In this document: positions 22,208 to 33,921 of the stretch, piece after piece | Layout: each line of letters begins with the position of its first letter | Numbering within the stretch: position 1 is the first letter of the stretch | Source: Membranipora membranacea | Lineage: Eukaryota > Bryozoa > Gymnolaemata > Cheilostomatida > Membraniporidae | DNA length: 64,000 bases | NCBI GenBank assembly: GCA_914767715.1 | Contig: OU612070.1 | Coordinates: 27,330,025-27,394,024, forward strand | Direction: 5' to 3' | The notes under the pieces: generated by a model | The model's database searches: none | Told to the model about the DNA's origin: nothing | What the model saw: the letters and a program-made list of their open reading frames with translations, nothing else | Position numbers and translations under genes: made by a program

Positions 22208-25200
22208 ACCAGATACAAAATACACGGATTTGCTCAAAAATCGTGAATATGGTCTATTCGGCGGGGAATTGAAAAAAGCAGCAAAAAATGGATACAGAAA
22301 ACTCAAAGGACTCTTAGAGTTGGCTGAGGAAAATGATTTGAATATAGCTGACAAAAAGTTCAAACCTGGAGATGAGATTCTGAAGCTTTCTGTCCTAAGG
22401 AAAATGACAGGTAAGTACCCAGCGGGCAAATAGTTGTCTAAACTGAGTTGGAAAGAGGTTACCGGAAGAGGCTGAACACTGTTACCAATAGTATGCCATA
22501 TGGACCGGTGGAAGAGGTTGCCAAAAAGGGATTTTTTGCAACCTCTTCAAGAAGTTTAATAGAGGTTTTATATCCTTCTCAGGGAAGGGTATATCAGGGA
22601 TATTATTAACTGTCTCTATCCAATTTCTATATTAAGATTATATAGTTAATATATTTGTTACATTTATTAATTTTCTAAAATTACCCAGAAGGCCTGTGGG
22701 AGAGGGTGTAAGCGGTACTGGCTGAGTGGGGTCTGTAGAGTGCTTCTGCCTTGCTAAGAGCAATTAGCATTTGGTATTTAGATACCTAGCAAGAATAATT
22801 AATTCATAATTTAACAAATGTATCATTTCCTGACCACCACTTGTTGTGTTGCGTATTAAGTGGTGTCAGAAGCAATTGATTCAATCAATGGCCACGTCGT
22901 ATTTGCCTATTTCAAATTTCTTGGATGTGATACTGGTTCACAGGAATTAAATGAGGATGCTCATGTCTTATTTGATTACTTGGTGTCTGGATGTAAAGCA
23001 TTCTCAAAAACAAGCACTTCGCTACGGGAGACAAATGCTACATTGGTCTGCAAATTACATCGACGTAACCATGACAACCATTTTTACACTCAGCCTAGAC
23101 CTCTAGGATTGATACTGAAGTAAATTTGTACCATCGAAACCCAGGGCTCTCAACCTGGGAGGATTCGAAACCTGAGTTTTGATATTAGCATGTCACATAG
23201 TGGTATTTTTAAGGTTTAAAACGCCCTGAGCATAAACAGCTGAGGGTACGCCTGAGATGGCACCGAAATATTGTCGGGTGAAACCCCTGAGATTTGAAGA
23301 TTATGTGCAAAGAATAGCTGGCAAAGCGAGTCAAAGTATGTATGTTGTTAAAAAAATGTTGCATCTTAGTTCAAAGCCATTAGCTTTCATCATGTTCAAA
23401 AGTTTTGTAGTTTCCCTCTTGATGTATACTGTCTGCCTGTTTTGCACATGATCATATGTACCATAGACAAGAAATTACTAAGGAAAGTTTTTAATGTTGC
23501 CAAGAATTTGAGGCTTGAGGCGACCTCGATATTATTGTGCTGTTTTGCTGATGAGCATCACATCATACACAATTTTCTAGAGCGATGACCTCAATTGCAA
23601 GTTCCATACTCTAGCAACAGCCTCCTTTATTGACAAAGTATATGCATCCTTTTATCGCAACATTTCATGTTTGTGATCGCAAGTAAATCAATAAAAACCT
23701 AGAGCATTTCTTGTAAACATAAAATCGTAAACAATTTTAGATTTGATCCAGATGAACCAATTCATATGGATTAACCATGGCCATCGCCACAGGCTGTTTG
23801 TAGAAATATTGATTTAAAGGCTGACGAATCAAGGCGCCAGGGTAGAAAGGCATAATTAATGTAATGTGATGCTATTGAAATCATTGCCTGGATTTATCCG
23901 GTTCACCTGCAAAATCACTTTTTTAACATGTCTAAACTTCTATTTAGACATAATAATCTATTTCGCAAATCACTGGGATTGGCAATTCAATAAGAGCATA
24001 GCTTATCACAAATGAAATAAAATACCCACAACAAATACCGCACATTATTCTCATGCAAAAGCTTGATGTTATCTTTATTATTCATCTCAGTCGGGGTCTG
24101 GGTGTAATGTGTCAATATTCTATAACCCTTAGAAATCATTGTTCATTGTCATTGTCAAGTTTGTTACAAGCTAAATTTTAAAAGCATTCTCAAATACAAA
24201 TTGGAATTTAGCAATATCAATTTCACATAAATGACTTGAATAGGCAGTGCAGTGAGAGTATTTATAATCTTTGTTATTTTTAGTTTGGCAGTGCAGTATT
24301 ATTTACATAGCTTACCACAACTAGAATCTAATACCTGATCATTCATTAATAATATGGCATAAATTATTGTAAGGCAACATTTAGCATTGTTTATATATTA
24401 TTCATCTCTGCCAACGAGCAAAATCTGAGTTTCTAGTTTACATTCTAAAATCCCCTGAGTAGCCTGAGTTGAATCCAAATATCTGAGTAACTCGGGCTAA
24501 ACCTGAGTGGTTAAGAGCCCTGTCGAAAACAATGGGGAGTAAACTGTTCTCATGCTGGAGCCATACTAATAGATGGTAAATACATTAATCTTTGAGTGTT
24601 GGCTATGTGTTGTCAGTCCAGAAAGGTTATTTCTGCATCCGCCAATGGCAATAAAATAGAGTATAAAAGCAGAAGCATCTACAACCAATTATATCTGTTG
24701 CTGGGAAATAGGGATATCTGGCTCCCTCTGGCATACCTATCAAAGAAAGGTGATGTCAGAGGATATTGGCCAACAATAAAGCTGCCCATAGGCAACCTCT
24801 ACAGAAGGTTGCTGGCTAAACCTTGCCGGCTGGGTAACATGATAATGTTATGGATTTCGAATGTGTATCCGGGCTTAGGACCGTCTGAGCTTGCAATACT
24901 CGCAGGCCACATGATGAATTGCTGATTGTGAACCTCTGGGGTTACCCCGCAAGGAGACATGATTGGAGGGGATATCAAGTTCAAAATGCTGAGATTAGGT
25001 GTTGCTTGCTGCTTGCTTTCATAGCCCTCTTTGTCCTTGTATTGTAGAAAAAACTGAGGAAAGTTATTACAAACAATTAGATCTTGTCATCGAAAAATAC
25101 CCTGAACTACTACTGAGAACTTTTCCACGAAAAGGATGCGACGCTGAGTTCCATCCAAAAGAAACAATCGTCCATTTAGCTGTTGCACTACGAAATGTCA

Positions 25201-28200
25201 AAGGTAGGACGCTGAAAGTTTATTGGACCTTTCTTTCAAGGTTAGGGGAAAGTAATGTAAGAGTAATGTTGAATTGGCTTTTAATCTTGACGACATTGGC
25301 TTGTATTTATGTGAAATTGTGAGAAGTATGTGTAGTTTTAAACCTCAGGATATTATTATTATATTATGTTCCTTGTTGATTTCCTCAGCTCTTCAGCCGG
25401 TGATTTGTTGGTATCGGGTTAGGACCCCTAACCTGGGATATCCAACACCTTTCTCAGTATTCTTGCCGCTCCTAGTAGGGCAGAGAACTGCACTCTGTCT
25501 ACTTCCTTCTTTTGTATCTCCAGCATCTCCAATTGTTCATATAGGTTATCCACTGTCACTGTCACTGATGTGTTCCATATTCTTCTAATTTCTCTCGCCA
25601 GATCCTGATATTTTCCAACCTTCTCCCTCTTCTTCTCTGTGACTCTTGCAACTCCTGGGACGGCTATATCAATGATTCAATGACGTTGATTTCTTTGTCT
25701 TGCGCAACGATGTCTGGCCTGCGGGCTTGTATGATGTGGTCTGTTTAAATTGTAAAGTCCCACAGGATCTTTGCTTTCATATTTTCTGTCACGCTCTCCG
25801 CCTGATGTTAGTACCAGTTGCTCCTGTTGTATCTCTTGCACAAATTCCAATGAATCAGCTATGCCACCTTGTCATGCCTTTTCTTAAACTCCGTTTGTGC
25901 TATTTTTGAACACTCACTGAGTATATGAAACACGGTCTCTTCTCGCTCATTACACATTCTACACAGTGCTGTACCTCCTCGTTTCTCTATAAATGTACTT
26001 TCTTCCATCGTGTTGGTAAAGCCTGATCCTGTGCAGCCATGAGTAGTCCTTCTGTTTCTTTCTTCATGTAGCCATTCTTTATCCACTTGTATGTTTATAT
26101 TATTATTATTATTATTATTATTACCATTATATGATGATGCAAAACAAAAATTCCCCAGACGACAAGCGTGTCAAGTTCAGAAGATACAAAAAAAAAGCTT
26201 TGGATTCTAATAATGGTTCATCTCTGTAAAAGCGTCTGCAACTACTTATTTGTTGCAAATAATAGACCTGGAAAATCAAACAACCAAAGTATAAGCTTGA
26301 CCTTGTATATTATTTTGATAATTTGAAAGGACATCGGTATTTACTATGTTGTAGCTACGGAAATACTCTTGAAAGCAATCAAGCAGCCAGCTTGCAAAGG
26401 TTCAGAGCCGATAACACGAGATGAAGAAGTGTTAGGAGGGATCCAAGTTGACAAACTACTACATCTGCCAGTGGACTCAAAGCTCGATCCAACAATGACT
26501 GACACATGCTATGAAGCTGAGCTGCCTTTATCGATGGCTGCTTGGAATGGAGACTATGCTATCATCGACATTCTTCTTGAAAAATTCAATGCATCCATAG
26601 AGGCACAGAACACAAGAGGGGACAATGTTTTCCACAGTTTAATAAGGGTAGGTGAACCAAAATACATGTATTGGCATTAAAGAGGCCTTAGCATGAAATA
26701 GCTTATAAAATAATTGCATTTGTACTTTTACGAAGGAGAATTTGTGTTGCAGGGGTAATTGAGTCAGCTCTCTTTGGTAGAATGTTTGTAAGGCTATTCT
26801 TTCCAGATTTTGTTTTTCTTCTATATTGGAAGACCAGGAATGGGTTGATAGACTAATGGTTTCCAGATTTGGTATCACCATGCTTCATTACATTTACTCT
26901 CCAATTTTTATCACTCTGCAGTGCCATCCAGTGGTGTGACAAATTCCATTGAAATGCAACAAATAGTTTTCTAGTATCTAATCAAGCTCTTGCTCTAGAC
27001 CTTTAGTTTCTAAACCCTCACATGAGCCCATAGAGAAGTATGTTTGGAGTGTCTTCAGCCAGCTATAAAAGTCTATGTGCCCAAAAATAACTAAAATTAG
27101 TTCACATAATGATCATTACGCATCAACATTGAACTCTATCAACAGCACCGAATTTTCAGATTTTCCTCCATCTAACAAGTTTTTTACACAGTATTTGCAA
27201 AAAAGCTCTAGAATATGATACCTATCCCTTGAAATGGTGGAGAGATGTGATTGAGCATGGAGATTCCGAATATGGCCTCCATTAGTCTCTTAACCCATTC
27301 CTTGTCAATTAGCCTTTAATGTTGAAGATTGAAATAGTAAATCATGTTTGCCGATTAGTTTACCAGGCTGCCCACTGTGTATATCACGGATGGGTTGTGA
27401 AATATCATGTTACCATTTTAGATGGCATCAAAGGAAGGGTGTAGAGCTAGCGAAAGTAAACTCAAGTCTGTGATCCAAATGTTCAAATTCCTACGTGATA
27501 AATGTGTTACAAACATAGAGTCACAGAGAAGAAAGGAGAAGTATGTCACCGCGCTGTTGTACCAGGAGAACAATGACGGGCTCACCCCACTTCTTCTATC
27601 AGCTAAGTTGAGCTGCCATAAGATGTTCAAACTATTAGTCAATACACCTTATGTATATAGACATCTTAATGCAGTTGAGGGCATTTCTAATATCTATAAC
27701 TATGACATCACAGAAATAGATAGTTCTAGTTGTAAGAGAGATTCTGTACTAGAAATTATCATGGCAAACAGCCATGAGGATTATTTCCAGTTTACTGAGT
27801 TGTCTCCTGTGTTGGATCTCATCAGAAAGAAGTGGGATGTGTACAAATGCTGGTATCTTGGTTGGGCTCTTCTCCATTTGATTATGATGGTTTTATACAC
27901 TTTGGCAATTGTACCAATCAATAACAGAGGTAATTATTCTGCTTCCCTACTGGCAATAGTTCTCATCAGGCCTGAACAAAACGCCACAAGAGATTCGTCC
28001 GCCTTGTTTCCTCAAAACTGGGTTGTAGTTGACATATTTCTCATCCTCTATCTGATCTATGTAAGCTATCTACTTTTCCAAGAGCTCTATCAGATATGTC
28101 GACTGATTCATCTTATGTTTTTCTGTCATGCTCCTGCAGGCTCACTAGCCATCAACCCAGTAGGCAACAGCTGCTACAGAGGCCTCCTGATCTTCTATGG

Positions 28201-28978
28201 GTTATTCACACTTGCAAGCTACCCTCCATACTATGTAAACAGTACCTCAGCTCATATTCCTCAAACGATCGGACTTGTGCTTGGTTGGTCATTTCTGATG
28301 TTCTTTACTAGAGCTTTGAAACTGTTCAGCTTCTTCACTGTCATTATGCAGTTAGCCTTTGTTGATATTGCTCGATTTGTTGTGATGTACCTTGTACTTC
28401 TCATTCCCTTCTCTGGAGCTATGGCTATTCTATTCCAATTTTCATCAGAGATTGCTGAGTTCAGCACAATGCGAAGCTCAATGTTCACAATGTTTTTGTT
28501 GACTCTTGGGCTTTCTGAGGTGGATGTCAGGGATGGAGCGACATTTCCAGCAATGGCTGTTATATTGTACATAGTCTACCTTGCTATGACATACATCTTA
28601 CTACTTAATATGGTCATAGCATTACTCTCTGAAACTTGTGCAAGGGTATCATCTAATCGGCAGAGCCAGTGGCATCTCCAAAAGCTTGGAATAATTCTCT
28701 TTATTGAATCGAATCTTCATCCCAAATTTCGTTCCAAGATAGGAAAACCAGGAAAACAGAAACGAGCTCAAATTGGGTGCCAGGTTGACTCAGAAGTGCC
28801 ACCCACTCTCACCCGCCGGCATTATCAATCAGGTCATTCACATCCAGGAGATAAACATCTATCCAGGGTATATTTAGAAGTCACATCGATGGTTGATCCC
28901 AAGATTGACGAAAAGGAATATGAACCACACACTGAATTAGATTCTTTTAATTATACGGTTAGGACACTAAACTGAATA
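22208..28978 (+). CDS. TRPV-like cation channel (5' end missing)
   Basis: Four exons join in phase: 22208-22410, 25048-25203, 26355-26647 and a large terminal exon 27422-28978, for about 735 residues. The first two are cytoplasmic N-terminal sequence (GLFGGELKKAAKNG; KYPELLLRTFPRKG). Ankyrin-type repeats follow: LPLSMAAWNGDYAIIDILLE with NTRGDNVFHSLIR, then NNDGLTPLLLSAKLSCHKMF. The last exon then has six membrane segments. The pore helix and filter region is FTMFLLTLGLSEVD, aligned with the TIGMGD filter of TRPV1 but without its residues. TM6 and the TRP helix follow (LLNMVIALLSE, then WHLQKLGIILFIE), the W-LQ-x-IL-E pattern of TRPV proteins. The 22208 exon starts in mid-codon, so at least one upstream exon is missing. 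A hAT element lies in intron 1 and a LINE fragment in intron 2. It is likely a plasma-membrane, non-selective or Ca-permeable sensory channel; TRPV versus TRPVL cannot be decided here. Confidence 0.85.
23142..24522. mobile_element. hAT-type DNA element, degenerate
   Basis: Ends CAGGGCTCTCAACC at 23142 and, inverted, GGTTAAGAGCCCTG ending at 24522. The 8-bp flanks TCGAAACC (23134-23141) and TCGAAAAC (24523-24530) match at 7 of 8, as expected for hAT target duplications. The interior of 1.4 kb has no transposase frame. A stretch at 23257-23451 (KASQSMYVVKKM ... MFKSF) vaguely recalls the end of a non-LTR reverse transcriptase, which would mean an older nested insertion. Confidence 0.8.
25330..26086 (-). 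mobile_element. Non-LTR retrotransposon 3' fragment
   Basis: Minus-strand frames give the conserved LINE C-terminus. A CRMCNEREETVFHILSECSK zinc-knuckle-like motif comes first, then FKKRHDKVA, then after frameshifts IIQARRPDIVAQDKEINVI, DIAVPGVARVTEKKREKVGK and a YQDLAREIRRIW block. No reverse transcriptase core is present. The copy is 5'-truncated and broken by stops and shifts. It lies antisense in an intron of the TRPV-like gene. Confidence 0.85.
26098..26128 (+). repeat. (ATT)n microsatellite
   Basis: About nine consecutive ATT units next to the LINE fragment; it may be the remnant of the element's 3' tail. Confidence 0.8.
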
Positions 28979-29603
28979 ATTAGCCTGAGAAATTGTCTTG
29001 TTTACAAAATTGCAAAGAGTAATTATAGCCCATACAGTGTCGATGATTAGGGCATTTCTAGATTGCTACTAGGGACTGGCTATTTTTGCAAGCCCTTTGA
29101 TTTGCAAAAGAAAGCTACTGATGCTATTCCAGATATGGATTTCAATGGAACCACATCCTAATATTATAGACAACAACAAAGGGCAAGGGCAAGAAATAGA
29201 GCAAGGGCAGAATTAGGGCAAGGTCTGGGGCAGGTTTAGGGTCAGGGGCAGAAGCAGGGGCAGGGGCGTTTGCTACTAGTCTTCCAAACTCCTTTATTTA
29301 CCTGGTCTTAAACTTCTTGCCCATACCTTCGAATAAACAGTTGAACATGGAGGGGAGCTATGCTGAGTGGAAAATTATCATCCAAACCAATTCTTTAGTT
29401 GTATTCTATCAGTAAAAAATGCCTAGCGGTCTATGTGGAATAATTATCGGCGTATGTAAACTGTTCTCTGAGGATTATGTTAACTAACCACTACCCTCCC
29501 CTAACCGAAGAGTTGTGTGTTGAATATCTTGTGTTCTCTGTCAAGTTCTTCCAAGTAGTACATGAGATTGCTCTTGTTTGGCAATATTCAACCCTTGTTT
29601 ACT
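28979..29603. other. 3' flank of the TRPV gene; G-rich repeat
   Basis: Contains a degenerate GGGCAA/GGGCAG tandem tract at about 29180-29270. A possible polyadenylation signal AATAAA lies near 29331, roughly 350 bases past the TRPV stop. No other gene was seen. Confidence 0.5.
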
Positions 29604-30032
29604 GATCATGATTGGTGATGAACATACTAGCTTAAACCACTGCTGCCACACAGCAAAATGTGTGCTTATAGAATTCTGTATAGCTCAAAACTAATAAAAT
29701 GAGGCTGCAATCTCAGCATTGTCACCTAATGAGCAATTAATTTGCACAAACTGATCGTCAAAATTAGGGTATGAAATTAATTATCTACCGGCACCGCACG
29801 GGTGACGTAGTTATCGTCTTACTAGTGCATATTGTACACGTCATTAGCTGGTGCGTAGATTTCATGCCCTGATTTTGAAGATCAGTTTGTGCAAATTATT
29901 TGCCCATTAGGTGTCAATTATGAGATTTAAGTCTCAATTAATTATCTTGGAGCTATGCAGAATTCAATGAGTACAAATTTGCATGAGTGGCAGCAGTAGT
30001 TTAAGCTAGTATGTTCATCACCAATCATGATC
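29604..30032. mobile_element. 429-bp fold-back element
   Basis: GATCATGATTGGTGATGAAC at 29604 is repeated inverted as GTTCATCACCAATCATGATC ending at 30032. Similarity continues inward through CATACTAGCTTAAACCACTG and, with more changes, towards the middle. No coding capacity and no clear target duplication. Probably a MITE. Confidence 0.8.
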
Positions 30033-31778
30033 AAGGATGATAGATGATTGGACAAAATGGGTTAGTGTACTGCTTTATAGACCATGTTGCCAACAAAAGT
30101 AGAGATGATGCTTTATATTATTTTTATACCCCCTTTACCTCCCCCCCCACACATAGTAGGGGAAATAAGTCTTATACCTTGACCTATGACCTTGAAATCC
30201 CCAATGTCAAGTTGAGTTCCTATTTAAAGATTGTGTAGCATTATGTATCAGAGCCTTTCAGAGTTAATGGAATAATCCCCAGACTGTTGAGATAATTGAT
30301 TTTATTTTATACCTTTTATCTTATCATCTCTTATCTACATTTTTCTATTCCAAAGCTACGATTTCAAAAGTTATATAATAATATCAAATGCTGCTTTATT
30401 TGTTGGGTGATTTTTTTTTATTCTTTTTACGCACATAATTACAATTTTCTTTTGTTTATCTTCAGGGTAATTCATTCCAATTGTCATAATTCTTGTTTAG
30501 GTCTTCTACATTTGTGCTCCGTACTTTACTGTACTCTGTATGTTCTTGTTGCCTGGAATAATAAATTGATGTAATATCTATGAGAACGTCAATCAGTACC
30601 CTAAATTACTCTGGTGGCAGCCTATGCAATGCATCTTAGTTGAGTTTAGTTTGGTCTTGAAGATAAATACTGAATAACCAAGGTACAGTAGGCAGTCATG
30701 CACCATCAAACTACATTAATACATCAAGGGCAGCTATAAATACTTTTAATTATTTCAAAATATCTATTGATGGCCTGGCGAACAATCACTGCAATCGATT
30801 TGGTCTCAGGAAAAATCGGCCAAATATTGGGTGTCTCAAAATCGTCAACTTCTTATCCTGCCTTTTATCAAAATAGCTCAATACCATGACATGACGTCAT
30901 GCTAAAATCAATATTTTCAGAAACAGTGTTCGATTAGCTTTCCAACGATATATAAAATGTCCAAATCGGTCAACGCTGGTATCACAACCTTAAAGTAGAA
31001 GGCAACACTGGCACCACTTAATACATATCAATATAAACCTTCGCCGGTAGGCAACATACTCAACAATATAAATCCTAGGTGTAAGCTTTGGATCTGCATC
31101 ACAGGGCAGTCAGTAGCCCCTCCACCCCATGGCTGCAATAAACTGAATTAAGTTGAGAAGCTATTATAATATCAAAGAAAATTCTTAATTTTTGTTATTG
31201 AAAGCAATAATATTGTTTTTGTAGATGATTTTGTTACTGAGGTGACTGTTTATATTTTTAGATTGACACAACAAAAGATAGCTGCTTCGATTCTAGAAAT
31301 AAATTATTTTATTCGTCATTTTTTTCCAATAACATATTTTTTGGAGAGTATGGGTATTTGCGTTACTGAAACAAAATGGTCGAAGAGAAATTGTAATTGA
31401 AATAATTAAAATTCTCAGATTTAACATTTATTTATAACATCCAAATTTAGAAGGAGTACATCATTACGCATCAAATATCAAAATATAACTTTTGTGGTTG
31501 TCTTTCACTTTAAAGAGGTTGCTTGAATTCTGACGACGGCTTGAAGCAAGCATTACGGGTTGTAACGTACCTGAATTTTAATTGTGTGGCATGATTCCTA
31601 TTAGCCTGTCTTGACAAGCTTTGTTTAGGGGAATCGAGGGTTGTTCCAGCTTTTTTCATGCCATCCACCATGTTGTTAGCTGTTGACTCATTTGAGGTCG
31701 ACACCACACATTCGACAGAAGTGGCAGTCTTTGTTGAGTGCTGTTGTTTTGTCTTGTTGTGAGTTTTTGAAATGGCTG
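30033..31778. other. No intact gene recognised
   Basis: AT-rich. The segment at 31449-31515 repeats the sequence at 11880-11940. A minus-strand open stretch of about 90 codons, just below 31830, follows the GPCR fragment in a shifted frame and may be its decayed third intracellular loop. Confidence 0.4.
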
Positions 31779-32073
31779 TCATCGAAATGTTTTTGTATGA
31801 GCCTTTTTTAACTGTTCTATGAAAGCTATGTTCAAAATCAGTAGGACAGAAGCCGGAATGAAAAGGTACATTATGCACCAAAAATCATAGCTGGCACGGA
31901 AGAGATCTAATTTAGAATATTTTGGAAAACAAAGGACCCTATCACTATTACCCACCACCTTATATAAGTCTCCATACCATGAGTAAGCTACTATCCAAAA
32001 GATTTGCATAACGGAACAAACAACTATGGCTTTTCCCCTGGCGTAGTGGTGTAGTGTAGTGGTGTAGTGATGC
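31779..32073 (-). pseudogene. Rhodopsin-type GPCR fragment (TM4-TM5)
   Basis: From a plausible acceptor (TTTTTAG before 32073) the frame runs HHYARGKAIVVCSVMQIFW, then IVAYSWYGDLYKV, an extracellular stretch with one cysteine (RVLCFPKY), and DFWCIMYLFIPASVLLILNI, a good TM4/TM5 pair. It then enters a basic loop (IEQLKKAHTKTFR) and stops at TGA 31779-31781. A shifted frame below it stays open for about 90 polar residues. That would suit a third intracellular loop, so a frameshift is likely. The start is a degenerate CACTAC tandem. No TM1-TM3 or TM6-TM7 exons are adjacent. It is either a pseudogene or an isolated exon of a larger gene. Confidence 0.55.
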
Positions 32074-32112
32074 CTAAAAATGAAGGAAGATGAATAGTAG
32101 ACAATTGATTTG

Positions 32113-32190
32113 AACAAAACTCTGTCTGAGGACTTAGGTCGTATATGTAATAACAAAACTCTGTCTGAGGACTTAGGTCGTATATGTAAT
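32113..32190 (+). repeat. Perfect 39-bp tandem duplication
   Basis: Two head-to-tail copies of a 39-base unit starting AACAAAACTCTGTCTGAGGA. It lies just upstream of the GPCR fragment and looks recent. Confidence 0.95.
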
Positions 32191-32222
32191 AAACATTGAC
32201 ATAGCTTTCCTGTATCCAGTCC

Positions 32223-33264
32223 CAGGGTTCTCAACTACTCGGATTTTATCCGAGCTAGCTCGGATTTTAGGCCTTTTCATGGGTGTCTGGAGGATTTTGC
32301 AAAATAGTGCTAATAGCTCGGTTTTTTTACCAAATCCTTCTTCACACATACAAAAGTGCTCAATTAGTGCTTGCATCAGTCATTGGTTTCCTTAAATCTG
32401 TGCCAAAAACTCACAAAATACAGCTACAGCTTTTCAACATTCCTCTCTCTGCTCTAACTACTATTAATACTGTTTTTTTTGGCGTTTGGTTTGGTCCCTA
32501 GTCCCATAGATTGTCTTCAATATCAACCAGCATACTGACTCTCGTGATCTGACTGGGCATAAACTGTCAATCAAAATCAGCTAATAATGACAAGAGAGGA
32601 TAACTATTAATAACAAATCCACACAGAGCAGGTAGCCAATCAGATGGCTTCGGAATTCCATGACTCAATTTTGCAGAGATCAGCTCATGCCCAGAGCTGA
32701 GCATGCGCAGAATGATCAACCAGTACCCCAAACCCCAAACCCCATACCCCAAACCCCAAACCCCAAACCCCAAACCCCAAACCCCAAACCCCAAACCCCA
32801 AACCCCGAACCCCAACCTCAACCTGCTGTCTTATCACTCACAGCTAAATATAAAACATTTTATTGTACTCGCTAGATAGTCTGAATATGTTTTCAGGCTT
32901 AGATTTTTAATGAAAGTAGTTGGTCTATAATTCCTGCAGTGCTATTCCTGTTCTAATAAACAAATAAGATAATGGGTTTAGCAGACAGGTGCAAGATTCT
33001 ACAGTAAGGTTGTTGGTGCTGACAAACCTACTTCCCTTCTTATTATGCTGCCCCAACTCTAACAGTGGTACAGAGAGGCTGTTCAGTTTATTGAACACTG
33101 TCCACACAGACACCAGAAATCGACTAGATCTTGATACCATCAACAAGATTCTGGCCATTAAAGTTAACAAACTGACACCGATATATGAGCTGGACATAAC
33201 CCCAGAGGCAATAAAGAAATGCAACTCCTCGACAATGCTCTACAACCGTGAACATCAGAAATAA
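32223..33264 (+). mobile_element. hAT transposase remnant
   Basis: At 32975-33264 a frame reads LLPFLLCCPNSNSGTERLFS, then LDLDTINKILAIKVNKL. This is the C-terminal dimerisation block of hAT transposases (P-x-SN-x-x-x-ER-FS ... L-x-x-x-L-x-IK-N). A CAGGG-type end, CAGGGTTCTCAACTACTCGG, lies at 32223 and resembles the hAT end at 23142. The rest of the transposase is eroded, and I found no matching right end. A CCCCAAA tandem repeat is embedded. Confidence 0.7.
32728..32815 (+). repeat. 7-bp tandem repeat (CCCCAAA)n
   Basis: About twelve units, one changed to CCCCATA. The repeat is G-rich on the minus strand and could fold as a quadruplex. It is not the metazoan telomere unit TTAGGG. Confidence 0.95.
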
Positions 33265-33921
33265 AATTAACAATTAGTCCAGTTCTTAGCTTTTTAATAA
33301 CTGTTTCATGCAGAGTCTATGTATTACTATAGGCGTCATTTAGTGCTACTACCCTACCTATTACATAATAAATTCTCAGTATTCAGTCAGTTTTATTGTT
33401 ATAGTTATATAGTTATAGTTTTATATTTCTAGTTTTCTAAAACATTTGCCAAAACAATAGGTGAAAATATAACCCTCAAACACTATCATTTCTATCAATT
33501 CTGCTTCAATATTTTACTCTAAATGATTGAAAATGCGTTGGCGGCCGGCAGGAGTTGTGGGGCCGCGGAACAGATGAGACCATAAATGTGAACTTTTTTT
33601 ATATAACCTATCATTGAAGCAGATCATATTTATTGGTCTGGCAGCCAGGGAAAATAAGTTTGAAGCAAAATCAGGGTCATTAAATAGGCGGGTTATGCTG
33701 ACCCACTCTATGGGACAAAAATTGACTAATTTGATATTTATCATGTTATATAATATAATAAATATATCATTAAAATAAAGAGAAATAATAATATTCTAGC
33801 TTTGAATTTTGAATTTTATACGAGTTCAACCCGGAAATATTGATTGCAGTAAAAAAATTCAGAGTATAATATATTTTAAGTTATTGTAATACAAAACAAT
33901 TCTATATTTTAATACGATAAC

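Noticed and set aside
22860-23123. 87-codon plus-strand frame beside the hAT element
   Set aside because: No family resemblance, no ATG start, no compatible splice phase with the TRPV exons.
24596-24925. 109-codon plus-strand frame in TRPV intron 1
   Set aside because: No ATG start and no recognised domain; probably chance or old transposon debris.
32728-32815. Interstitial telomere
   Set aside because: The unit CCCCAAA is not the metazoan TTAGGG repeat and the tract is short; a minisatellite explains it.
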